Source: an uncultured Collinsella sp.
GTDB taxonomy: Bacteria; Actinomycetota; Coriobacteriia; Coriobacteriales; Coriobacteriaceae
Assembly (NCBI GenBank): GCA_900556285.1
Contig: USOF01000014.1
Span: 1-11,964 of the forward strand
DNA: 11,964 bases
Reading direction: 5' to 3'
Shown here: positions 1 to 6,043 of the stretch, piece after piece
How positions within the stretch are numbered: position 1 is the stretch's first letter
Layout of the letters: every line of letters begins with the position of its first letter
The notes under the pieces: model-generated
The model's database searches: none
Told to the model about the DNA's origin: nothing
Seen by the model: the letters and a program-made list of their open reading frames with translations, nothing else
Program-made: the position numbers and the translations under genes

Positions 1-49
1 ACGAGATGCTCAGGAGTCTCGTGGGCTCGGAGATGTGTATAAGAGACAG
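1..49. other. Nextera i7-side library adapter (not genomic)
   Basis: This is residual Illumina Nextera adapter. Bases 1-7 are the end of the P7 arm. Bases 8-15 (GCTCAGGA) are an i7 index, the reverse complement of TCCTGAGC, which I recall as N704. Bases 16-30 are the read-2 transposase arm, and bases 31-49 are the 19-bp Tn5 mosaic end (AGATGTGTATAAGAGACAG). Genomic sequence begins at base 50. Any reading frame that starts in this stretch is artificial. Confidence 0.98.
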
Positions 50-57
50 ACACAAAA

Positions 58-91
58 GCGCCCCCTCCCGCGCACGGAACGGGAGGGGGCG
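58..91 (-). terminator. Intrinsic terminator after the YfcC-family carrier
   Basis: A perfect 12-bp GC-rich stem (59-70 paired with 80-91) has a 9-nt loop. Read on the minus strand, the stem is followed by CTTTTGTG, a short U-tract. It lies about 140 nt past the carrier stop codon and faces the right way to end that transcript. Adapter starts only 9 bases beyond it. Confidence 0.8.
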
Positions 92-229
92 AAAGGTAGG
101 GGTCGCAACCGGTCGATCGTTTTTGGACGAGCGGCCGGCCGGACATCTTATCGGCAACCGCCGGACTCGAAGCATGAAGCTACTTCATGCAAGGGGTCAT
201 ACTGACAGCTGCAAAGCCGATGAATCGAC
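92..229. other. Carrier 3' flank with small hairpin
   Basis: This non-coding stretch lies between the carrier stop codon and its terminator. It contains a perfect 8-bp inverted repeat, GCATGAAG (172-179) and CTTCATGC (183-190), with a 3-nt loop and no following U-run. It also contains the self-complementary CCGGCCGG near 135-142. The hairpin may stabilise the 3' end of the mRNA, but this is inference. Confidence 0.4.
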
Positions 230-1708
230 CTAGATCATCACGCACGCGATGGTGAGGATGACAACGGAGACCAGGGCGATAACGACGATAACCTTCATGG
301 CGAACTTCAGCCAGGTGGTCCACTCGATCTTGGCGAGGGCCAAACCGCCCATGATGGCGCCGGACGTCGGGGTGAAGAGGTTCACAGCACCGATGGCGGC
401 GGAGAAGATCATGACCATGACCTCGGGCGAGAAGCCGAGCTTGACGGCCAGCGGGCCCATGATGGGCATGGAGACCGTAGCCATACCGGAGGTGGAGGGG
501 ATCAGGAAGGACAGGCCGAAGTAGACCAGGTAGCTCATGGGAGCGAAGATGATGCCGGAGAGGCCGGCCAGCGCGTTGGCGGCGGCGTCGAGAACGTAGA
601 CGTCCAGACCGGTGGAGGCCATGAGGACGGAGATGCCGCGGGCCAAAGCGATGATCAGGACGACGGACATCATGTCGGCGGCGCCGGCGATGAAGGTGTT
701 CACGATCTGCTTCTCGGACAGGCCACCGATGATACCGATCAGGACGGCCATGAGGAAGAACCAGGTGGAAGCCTCGTCGAAGTACCACTGGCCAATGGGC
801 AGGCCGGTGATCAGGGCAGACCAGCCCTGGACGACGGCGTTACCGTCGGCGTCGTAGACGGCGCCAGCGTCAAAGAAGTTGGCGACGCCCTCGTTGAGGT
901 CGGCCAGCGGAATGAAGCCGACGATCATGACGACGAAGGTGAAGGCGAAGGCAATCAGAACACCCTTCTGACGACCGGTGAGCTTGACCTCCTTGTGGAC
1001 CTCGGAAGCAGCCTTGCCGTGAGCCTCTTCGGCGTCCTTGAGCTCCTGCATCGACAGGATGGTGGAACCCTTGTCAGCCTTGACCTTCTTGGCATAGTTC
1101 ATCACGAAGAAGATGGACATAGCGGTAGTGACAATCCACAGGACGGCACCGAGGCCGATGATGATGGACTGGTTGACCTCAATGCCAACGCCGGTCAGAG
1201 CGTCGACGGCAGCGCCGACGGCGAACGGGTTAACCGTGGAACCCAGGCAGCCGCAGCCAGCGCCGAGCAGGACGGTAGCGGCACCGACCATGGGGTCGAA
1301 GCCAGCGGCCATCATGGTAGCGGCGAGCAGGGCGTAGAAGGGAACGGTCTCCTCGCACATACCATAGGTGGTACCACCGAGGGAGAAGATGAGCATCAGC
1401 ACGGGAATGAGCATAATCTCGTTGCCCTTAAGCTTCTGCACCAGAACGGCAATGCCGTTGTCCAGGGCGCCGGTCTCGGTCATCATGCCGAGGAAGCCGC
1501 CCAGGATCATAACGAAGAGGCAGACGGGCAGAGCGTCAGCGAAGCCCAGGATCGGGGCGGTGCAGAAATCGCTCAGACGGGCTGCAGTAACCGCGCCGCC
1601 GGACGTGCCGGAGACGATAACGGTAATCACTGCGACAATTGCCAGCAGAGCAAGAAGAATGGTGAACGATGAAGGCATACCGCGCTTTTTCTTAGCGGTC
1701 TCAGTCAT
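230..1708 (-). CDS. yfcC: YfcC/DcuC-family membrane carrier, probable arginine/ornithine antiporter
   Basis: This is a 492-residue polytopic membrane protein of the YfcC family (DcuC superfamily, C4-dicarboxylate anaerobic carrier fold). I place roughly twelve hydrophobic segments, including about 13-33, 60-78, 98-112, 182-203, 248-268, 314-330, 345-362, 385-403, 428-447 and 471-491. A charged, presumably cytoplasmic loop lies at 206-247. Family-like signatures are GGTTYG (111-116), GSTVNPF (156-162), PSTSGMA (404-410) and FTPTSG (445-450). The start at 1708 is preferred because a GAAGGGGGG Shine-Dalgarno sequence lies 9 nt upstream; in-frame ATGs at 1717 and 1735 sit on or before that site. 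Family members are often annotated as basic amino acid or C4-dicarboxylate carriers. The position next to arcA and arcB supports arginine/ornithine exchange, which is inference. It has its own terminator and is separated from arcB by another. Confidence 0.85.
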   Translation of the reverse strand: MTETAKKKRGMPSSFTILLALLAIVAVITVIVSGTSGGAVTAARLSDFCTAPILGFADALPVCLFVMILGGFLGMMTETGALDNGIAVLVQKLKGNEIMLIPVLMLIFSLGGTTYGMCEETVPFYALLAATMMAAGFDPMVGAATVLLGAGCGCLGSTVNPFAVGAAVDALTGVGIEVNQSIIIGLGAVLWIVTTAMSIFFVMNYAKKVKADKGSTILSMQELKDAEEAHGKAASEVHKEVKLTGRQKGVLIAFAFTFVVMIVGFIPLADLNEGVANFFDAGAVYDADGNAVVQGWSALITGLPIGQWYFDEASTWFFLMAVLIGIIGGLSEKQIVNTFIAGAADMMSVVLIIALARGISVLMASTGLDVYVLDAAANALAGLSGIIFAPMSYLVYFGLSFLIPSTSGMATVSMPIMGPLAVKLGFSPEVMVMIFSAAIGAVNLFTPTSGAIMGGLALAKIEWTTWLKFAMKVIVVIALVSVVILTIACVMI

Positions 1709-1741
1709 AGTTCTCATCCCCCCTTCATAAATCATTTACTG

Positions 1742-1797
1742 ATCTCGCCCGAAGCGGCTCTTCCGTGCCGTGCCTGCCGCTTGATGCGAGATTATTA
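1742..1797 (-). promoter_or_regulatory. Putative promoter and two-tier inverted repeat upstream of the carrier
   Basis: The arms 1742-1748 and 1786-1792 (ATCTCGC/GCGAGAT) and 1752-1758 and 1776-1782 (AAGCGGC/GCCGCTT) nest into a two-tier stem with a 3x3 internal loop and a 17-nt terminal loop. On the minus strand TGGTAATAAT (1800-1791) resembles an extended -10 element and overlaps the outer arm, so only the inner stem would be in a transcript that starts there. I see no good -35. It could be a DNA operator, a leader hairpin, or read-through leader from arcB. Confidence 0.35.
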
Positions 1798-1807
1798 CCA
1801 GATAAAA

Positions 1808-1840
1808 CCGCTCGGGGTGTGCAGCAATACACCCCGAGCG
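1808..1840 (-). terminator. Intrinsic terminator after arcB
   Basis: A perfect 12-bp stem (1809-1820 with 1829-1840) has an 8-nt loop. On the minus strand it is followed by GTTTTATC. It begins 15 nt past the arcB stop codon, so it should end the arcA1-arcB transcript and make the carrier at least partly independent. Confidence 0.85.
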
Positions 1841-1855
1841 AGATGCTAGATGCTC

Positions 1856-2851
1856 TTACTTGAGCGTGGCGTACATGACAGCCTTGATGGTGTGCATGCG
1901 GTTCTCAGCCTCGTCGAAGACCTTGGAAGCGGGGCTCTCGAAGACCTCGTCGGTGACCTCCTGCTCGGTGATGCCGAACTGCTCGCACTTCTCGGCGCCA
2001 ATGGTGGTGTTGGTGTCGTGGAAGCTGGGCAGGCAGTGCAGGAAGATGGCACCCGGGTTGGCCATAGCCATGACGTCGGAGGTGACACGATACGGGGTGA
2101 GCTGAGCGATGCGCTCGGCCCAGACCTCGTCGGGCTCGCCCATGGAGACCCACACGTCGGTGTAGATAACGTCGGCACCGGTGACGCCGTCCTTGACGTC
2201 GGTGGTCAGCTTGATGGTGCAGCCGTTAGCCTCGGCGATGGGCTTGCAGGCCTCGATGACGTCGTCAGCGGGCATGCACTCCTCGGGGCCGCAGGCCACG
2301 AAGTTCATGCCGAGCTTGGAGCAGACAACCATGAGGGAGCGAGCGACATTGTTCTTGCAGTCGCCCATGAAGACGAGGGTCTTGCCCTTGATGTCGTAGT
2401 TGAAGTTCTCCTGGACGGTCAGGATGTCGGCGAGCATCTGGGTGGGGTGCCACTCGGTGGTCAGGCCGTTCCACACGGGCACGCCGGACTTGGCAGCGAG
2501 CTCCTCGACGTCGTCCTGGGCAAAGCCACGGAACTCGATGCCGTCATACATGCGGCCGAGAACGCGGGCGGTGTCCTCAATGGACTCCTTCTTGCCCATC
2601 TGCGACGAACCGGGATCGAGGTAGGTGACGCCCATGCCCAGATCCATGCCGCCGACCTCGAAGGCGCAGCGGGTACGAGTGGAGGTCTTCTGGAAGAGCA
2701 GAACGATGTTCTTGCCCTCGAGATAGCGGTGCGGAACGCCAGCGCGCTTCATGTCCTTGAAGTTCTTGGAAAGCTTGAGCAAGTACTCGATCTCCTCGGT
2801 GGAGAGGTCGAGAAGCTTGAGGAAGCTACGGCCGGAGAGGTTAACACCCAT
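1856..2851 (-). CDS. arcB: Catabolic ornithine carbamoyltransferase
   Basis: This enzyme carries out the second ADI-pathway step, phosphorolysis of citrulline to ornithine and carbamoyl phosphate in the cytoplasm. The 331-residue protein has the full family signature set. The carbamoyl-phosphate loop STRTR is at 57-61, HPTQ at 135-138, the ornithine-side motif D232...SMG (236-238) is present, and the catalytic HCLP is at 272-275, continuing as SFHD where AFHD is more usual. Length is normal for the family. The start at 2851 is chosen because GAAAGGA lies about 8 nt upstream; the frame stays open a further 30 codons, but those run back into the intergenic hairpin and do not look like protein. 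It lies 105 bp downstream of arcA1 in the same direction, with a hairpin between. The adjacent arcA supports the catabolic ArcB role over the biosynthetic ArgF role. Confidence 0.95.
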   Translation of the reverse strand: MGVNLSGRSFLKLLDLSTEEIEYLLKLSKNFKDMKRAGVPHRYLEGKNIVLLFQKTSTRTRCAFEVGGMDLGMGVTYLDPGSSQMGKKESIEDTARVLGRMYDGIEFRGFAQDDVEELAAKSGVPVWNGLTTEWHPTQMLADILTVQENFNYDIKGKTLVFMGDCKNNVARSLMVVCSKLGMNFVACGPEECMPADDVIEACKPIAEANGCTIKLTTDVKDGVTGADVIYTDVWVSMGEPDEVWAERIAQLTPYRVTSDVMAMANPGAIFLHCLPSFHDTNTTIGAEKCEQFGITEQEVTDEVFESPASKVFDEAENRMHTIKAVMYATLK

Positions 2852-2915
2852 GGTTCGTTTCCTTTCGAAAAAATGAATTACGTAAGTATTAGTGTTGCCC
2901 GTTTGACGGACGAAA

Positions 2916-2944
2916 CCGGTGCGGTTGTAGGGGGACCGCACCGG
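2916..2944 (-). terminator. Hairpin between arcA1 and arcB (weak terminator or processing site)
   Basis: A perfect 10-bp stem (2916-2925 with 2935-2944) has a 9-nt loop. On the minus strand it is followed only by TTTCGTCC, so the U-tract is poor. It lies just past the arcA1 stop codon. It may attenuate read-through into arcB or protect the arcA mRNA. I found no convincing promoter between it and arcB, so some read-through is likely. Confidence 0.55.
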
Positions 2945-2955
2945 AAACGGAAAAA

Positions 2956-4222
2956 CTTAGAGGTCCTCGCGCCAGAAGGGCATGCTCATGCAGCGCGGGC
3001 CGCCGCGGCCGCGGGAGAGCTCGGCGGAGGGCACGACGAGAAGGTCCAGGCCCTCCTTGTACAGCACGTCGTTGGTGACGGTGTTGCGGGCGTAGACGCA
3101 GATCTTGCCGGGCTCGACGCACAGGGTGTTGGAGCCGTCGTTCCACTGCTCGCGGGAGGCCGCGATCGGGTCGCCGCCGCCGCAGGGGATCAGCTTGACC
3201 TGGTCGACGCCGGTGGCGTCCTCCAGGACGTGCTCGAGGGTGTCCTCGATCAGGCGGATGTTCACGTCGCCCGGGTTCTTGCCGGCGGTCAGCTCGTAGA
3301 CGCGCAGGGTGCCCATGATGGCGGGGTGGATCGTGAACTTATCGACGTCGATCTGGGTGAAGACCGTGTCGAGGTGCATGAAGGCGCGCGAGACCGGGAT
3401 GTCGAAGGCCAGGATGCGCTCGACCTTGGAGTCGGAGTTCCAGAAGATGTTCTGGGCCATGACGTCGATAGCGGCGGCCTGGGTGCGCTGGGAGATGCCG
3501 ACGGCGAGGGTCTTCTCGTTGATGTTCAGCACGTCGCCGCCCTCGGTGTGGAACTGGCAGTCGCGGCGGAAGTACAGCGAGACGTCCTTGTAGTCGGGGT
3601 GGTACTTGAAGACGTACTTGCCGTACAGGGTCTCGCGGTTGCGGGTGACCGAGTACATGCGGTTGAGGTTGACGCCCTCGCCGACGACCGCGAACGGGTC
3701 GCGGGTGAAGTAGAGGTTGGGCATCGGGTCGATGATCAGGTCGGACTCGGACTCGGAGTTGACCAGGGAGTCGAGGGTCGTGGACGCCGTGAGGGGCATG
3801 TCGATCTCGGCCTTGGTCATGCCGGCCATGGTCTTCTTGACGAACTCGAGGTTGTCCTCGATGGAGTCCAGCTTCTCGCGGACGATCTGCGGCATGTGCT
3901 GGCCGCGGATGCCGGCCTCGGCGATGTACTGGTCGGTGAACTCGGCGCGGGCGCCGGGGACCTGGTCGAACACCTCGGCGACGAGGTTCTCGAGGTAGAG
4001 GACCTCCACGCCCTGGTCCCTCAGGATCTGGGCGAAGGTGTCGTGCTCCTGCTGTGCGACCTCCAGGAACGGGACGTCGTCGAACAGGAGTCGCTCGAGC
4101 TCGTCGGGCGGCAGGTTGAGGAGCTCGTCGCCGGGACGGTGCAGGCAGACCTTCCTGAGCTTGCCGATCTCGGAAGGCACGTGCAGACCTTTCGTCATGG
4201 CCTCCTACCTTTCTTTCGGGCC
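2956..4222. repeat. Identical long repeat, copy 1 (arcA ORF plus RBS)
   Basis: These 1267 bases match 6044-7310 at a constant offset of 3088, and I found no difference by eye. Identity stops one base beyond the arcA stop codon and 24 bases upstream of the start codon. Outside these limits the flanks differ clearly. The repeat is in direct orientation. Confidence 0.9.
2957..4198 (-). CDS. arcA: Arginine deiminase, copy 1
   Basis: This enzyme hydrolyses L-arginine to citrulline and ammonia, the first ADI-pathway step, in the cytoplasm. The 413-residue protein matches the usual family length of about 405-420. Residues corresponding to the known catalytic set (Pseudomonas Asp166, Glu224, His278, Asp280, Cys406) are D167 in FTRDPF, E219 in HTEGGD, H275 and D277 in MHLDT, and nucleophile C403 in GGPRCMSMP near the C-terminus. 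The protein looks intact and active. The ATG at 4198 follows a strong AAAGGTAGGAGG Shine-Dalgarno region. It is followed by a hairpin and then arcB, so the two probably form one unit. A weak promoter and a structured leader lie upstream. Nearly all codons end in G or C, more strictly than in arcB or the carrier gene. The protein is identical to the one encoded at 6045-7286. Confidence 0.97.
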   Translation of the reverse strand: MTKGLHVPSEIGKLRKVCLHRPGDELLNLPPDELERLLFDDVPFLEVAQQEHDTFAQILRDQGVEVLYLENLVAEVFDQVPGARAEFTDQYIAEAGIRGQHMPQIVREKLDSIEDNLEFVKKTMAGMTKAEIDMPLTASTTLDSLVNSESESDLIIDPMPNLYFTRDPFAVVGEGVNLNRMYSVTRNRETLYGKYVFKYHPDYKDVSLYFRRDCQFHTEGGDVLNINEKTLAVGISQRTQAAAIDVMAQNIFWNSDSKVERILAFDIPVSRAFMHLDTVFTQIDVDKFTIHPAIMGTLRVYELTAGKNPGDVNIRLIEDTLEHVLEDATGVDQVKLIPCGGGDPIAASREQWNDGSNTLCVEPGKICVYARNTVTNDVLYKEGLDLLVVPSAELSRGRGGPRCMSMPFWREDL

Positions 4223-4266
4223 CCTGTCAGGGCCGATTCGTTAGCGCCCCTCCGTGTGAGGCGTTA
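4216..4266 (-). promoter_or_regulatory. Structured 5' leader of arcA1 (two hairpins)
   Basis: Between the predicted transcription start and the RBS there are two stems. The distal stem pairs 4258-4266 with 4242-4250 around the 7-nt loop ACACGGA (minus strand), with one A-C mismatch. The proximal stem is TCGG-CCCT, loop GAC, AGGG-(GC)-CCGA (4236-4216), directly before the Shine-Dalgarno region. Both occur at matching places upstream of arcA2 despite sequence divergence, which supports RNA-level function (inference). Confidence 0.5.
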
Positions 4267-4273
4267 TTGCTGA

Positions 4274-4346
4274 CGACATATTTATATCCAAAATCAGTCC
4301 ATACTTCCACCTCGCCTCCGAACGGTTTTATATGAGGGGTGAACGG
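4274..4346 (-). promoter_or_regulatory. arcA1 promoter with twin CCGTTC boxes
   Basis: On the minus strand the candidate -10 is TATAAA (4286-4281) and the -35 is a poor GTGGAA (4310-4305), with an 18-bp spacer. Upstream are two direct CCGTTC boxes at 4325-4320 and 4346-4341, exactly 21 bp (two helical turns) apart, the nearer one 9 bp before the -35. The arcA2 region keeps the same boxes and the same 21-bp spacing. A weak -35 beside paired direct boxes is typical of promoters that need an activator. The activator is not identified here. Confidence 0.55.
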
Positions 4347-4371
4347 CATACACATATACTTCACGCATGGC

Positions 4372-4393
4372 ACACTTTGATTTAATAAAGTGT
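4372..4393. promoter_or_regulatory. Operator-like inverted repeat upstream of arcA1
   Basis: ACACTTT (4372-4378) and AAAGTGT (4387-4393) form a perfect 7-bp inverted repeat with an 8-bp AT-rich centre, about 100-115 bp upstream of the predicted start. Its core CACTT-N8-TAAAG recurs at nearly the same distance (one base different) from the arcA2 promoter. Confidence 0.45.
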
Positions 4394-4680
4394 ATTTACG
4401 TGCTTAAATGCGTTTTCAATCCAAAGATCAATTGAAACTAATCTTTATTAAACCATCCTCAAATTGCATATTTCGCGCAATGATATGAATAGAATTCGCA
4501 ATTCTCGCTTCGTCTCAACCATTTTGATTTTTATTCAAAAAAAAGTTCGTCCTATTCATTTCTGGCAAACAGATTACCGTTTACCAGACGCTGGATACCG
4601 TTCACCGGAAGCTCAGTATAAGGCCCCATGAACACTGGCTCGCCTTACGGCCTCATTTGTAACAAATTGACTTCTCGGTA
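4394..4680. other. AT-rich gene-free stretch upstream of arcA1
   Basis: I see no convincing gene here. The sequence is much more AT-rich than the coding DNA and carries several inverted repeats. These are TTTCAAT-N10-ATTGAAA (4414-4437), AGAATT-CGC-AATTCT (4491-4505), TTTTGA-N7-TCAAAA (4522-4540) and ATTTGT-A-ACAAAT (4655-4667). Any of these could be an operator, but none matches a consensus I can name with confidence. TTTTGA-N7-TCAAAA is one base too wide for an FNR/CRP-type TTGA-N6-TCAA site. Confidence 0.4.
4575..4606 (+). repeat. 21-bp-spaced direct repeat TACCGTTYACC
   Basis: TACCGTTTACC (4575-4585) and TACCGTTCACC (4596-4606) are direct repeats with a 21-bp period. They share the CCGTT core and the spacing of the boxes in front of the two arcA promoters, but lie on the opposite strand, about 320 bp upstream of the predicted arcA1 start. 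A TATAAG follows at 4617-4622 on the plus strand, too close to form a standard -35/-10 pair with the second box. Confidence 0.45.
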
Positions 4681-4722
4681 TAGAAAAACAGTCCCGCTCC
4701 CCTCATGGGAAACGGGACTGTT
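4681..4722 (-). terminator. Strong intrinsic terminator after the aminotransferase
   Basis: AACAGTCCCG (4687-4696) pairs perfectly with CGGGACTGTT (4713-4722). An inner TCCC/GGGA pairing extends the stem. On the minus strand it is followed by TTTTTCTA. It lies about 48 nt past the aminotransferase stop codon and separates that module from arcA1. Confidence 0.9.
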
Positions 4723-4770
4723 ATCGATAATCGTAGGCAGATTTGAGCGGCCTTGAGAGCCGTCGGAATC

Positions 4771-5895
4771 CTAGCGATCGAGCTCCGCCAAGGCCTCGCC
4801 CAGAAGCCTCAGGCCCTCGCGCAGAACGTCCTCGCTCGCGCAGTAGCCCAGGCGTGCGCCGCAGGGAAGCTCAAAGCGGCTGCCAGGTACCAGCAGCACT
4901 CCCCTCTCGGACAGCAGGCGCTTGCAGAACTCCTCGTCATCCTCGGGAATGTCCAGCTGGATAAACGAGGTGGACACACCCTGCGGGGCCGTCCAGGAGA
5001 CACGGTGCTGCGTGTCGATCCAAGCCTGCGCGATATCGCGATTGCCAAACACGATCTTGCGATTGCGCTCGAGGATCTTGTCCTTGTGCTCGAGCACATA
5101 GGTCGCCAGGGCGTCGTTGAACACGCCGCCGCAAATCATGGTGTAGTCGCGGTAAGTGCGAATGCGGTTAGATACCTCTTCGTCTGCCACAACCCAGCCC
5201 ACGCGGGCCGCAGGCGTCGAATAGGTCTTGGACACCGAGTTGGTGACGATGGCCTTCTCGTACACATCGGCCATCGACAAAAAGTCCTCGGTGTTCTCAA
5301 GCGGCAGGTACACCTCGTCGCACAGCACATAGGCGCCCACCGAGCGGGCAATCTCGGCGATCTGGCCGAGCGTATCGGCATCGAGCACCGTACCGATAGG
5401 GTTCGATGCGTTATTGATGCAAATGAGCTTGGTGTTGGGGCGAACGAGGCGCTTGAGCTCCTCGATATCGGGTTTCCATCCGAGCTCCTCGCAAAGCTCC
5501 CAATACTCAACCTCGGCGCCGAGTGTACGCGGGATCTCATAGAGCGGCGCATAGGTGGGCCACTCGGCAATCACATGGTCGCCGGGCTCGACCACGGCCA
5601 TGATAGCGTTGAGGTTGGCACCCGTGCAGCCATTGGTCTGCAGAATGTGGTCGGGATTGACCTCGCGACGATACAGCTTGGCAACCTCGGCCTTAAACTC
5701 CGGCGAGCCCTCGATCCAGCCGTAGTTCATCTTCTCGCGGTCCAGGCGCTCGTAGAACGTGGCGCCGTCCTGCTCATCGAGCGCGCACAGCTCGCCCATG
5801 GTGAGCGACGAGATCGTCGACTGGGCGATGTCCCACGTGGCACTCTTCTCCCAAACGTTGAGCCATTCCTCAACGCCAATCGTCTTGATGTCCAT
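4771..5895 (-). CDS. PLP-dependent class I/II aminotransferase (ArcT-like)
   Basis: This is a 374-residue fold-type I PLP enzyme. Visible landmarks are the cofactor-binding asparagine in NNASNPIGT (161-169; more commonly NNPxNPTG), D193 and Y196 in CDEVY, the Schiff-base lysine K223 in SVSKTY, R231 in AARVGW, and a substrate-carboxylate arginine, probably R348 in GARLG. The start at 5895 is chosen for AAGGAG 7 nt upstream; 18 further in-frame codons run toward a hairpin and are unlikely to be translated. It lies downstream of arcA2 in the same direction and ends at a strong terminator. Some ADI clusters, for example in lactobacilli, carry a putative transaminase named ArcT, and this gene fits that position. 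Its substrate is unknown to me; ornithine, citrulline-related compounds or an unrelated amino acid are all possible. Confidence 0.88.
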   Translation of the reverse strand: MDIKTIGVEEWLNVWEKSATWDIAQSTISSLTMGELCALDEQDGATFYERLDREKMNYGWIEGSPEFKAEVAKLYRREVNPDHILQTNGCTGANLNAIMAVVEPGDHVIAEWPTYAPLYEIPRTLGAEVEYWELCEELGWKPDIEELKRLVRPNTKLICINNASNPIGTVLDADTLGQIAEIARSVGAYVLCDEVYLPLENTEDFLSMADVYEKAIVTNSVSKTYSTPAARVGWVVADEEVSNRIRTYRDYTMICGGVFNDALATYVLEHKDKILERNRKIVFGNRDIAQAWIDTQHRVSWTAPQGVSTSFIQLDIPEDDEEFCKRLLSERGVLLVPGSRFELPCGARLGYCASEDVLREGLRLLGEALAELDR

Positions 5896-5950
5896 GGCCA
5901 AGCTCCTTACAAAAGCAGTCATCCAATCGTGTTGACGTCCCTCATACAAG

Positions 5951-5984
5951 ATTGGGGCGGTGCGAAAACCCGCACCGCCCCAAT
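5951..5984 (-). terminator. 14-bp hairpin between arcA2 and the aminotransferase
   Basis: A perfect 14-bp stem (5951-5964 with 5971-5984) has a 6-nt loop. On the minus strand it is followed by CTTGTATGAG, not a real U-tract. It lies 60 nt past the arcA2 stop codon and 56 nt before the aminotransferase start. A smaller stem CATCTA/TAGATG (5991-6010) precedes it. Partial termination, RNA processing or 3'-end stabilisation are all possible. Confidence 0.6.
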
Positions 5985-6043
5985 GGGAGACATCTAATGG
6001 CAGCTAGATGTATGTATTATGACCTGTACGGGTCCTTGAAGAC

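Noticed and set aside
6..233. Plus-strand 75-codon open frame at the left end
   Set aside because: Its first codons are Nextera adapter (giving MCIRDR) and the rest crosses the terminator hairpin. It has no RBS of its own.
1850..4273. 807-codon plus-strand open frame antisense to arcB and arcA1
   Set aside because: It is opposite two clearly real genes, is low in complexity (rich in Val, Gly, Leu, Asp, His) and is explained by GC-ending codons removing antisense stops. The same pattern appears opposite arcA2 (5952-7430) and the aminotransferase (4753-5997).
4485..4502. Possible ARG box (TATGAAT...ATTC) upstream of arcA1
   Set aside because: The spacer is one base short and the second half (ATTCGCA) departs from the ArgR consensus. 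No second box lies next to it.
4522..4540. FNR/CRP-like TTTTGA-N7-TCAAAA site upstream of arcA1
   Set aside because: The half-site spacing is 7 rather than the 6 expected between TTGA and TCAA, and AT-rich DNA gives such matches by chance.
4628..4753. Short plus-strand open frame (41 codons) starting after TATAAGG
   Set aside because: AAGG lies only 4 nt from its ATG, it runs through the aminotransferase terminator stem, and its product has no recognisable features.
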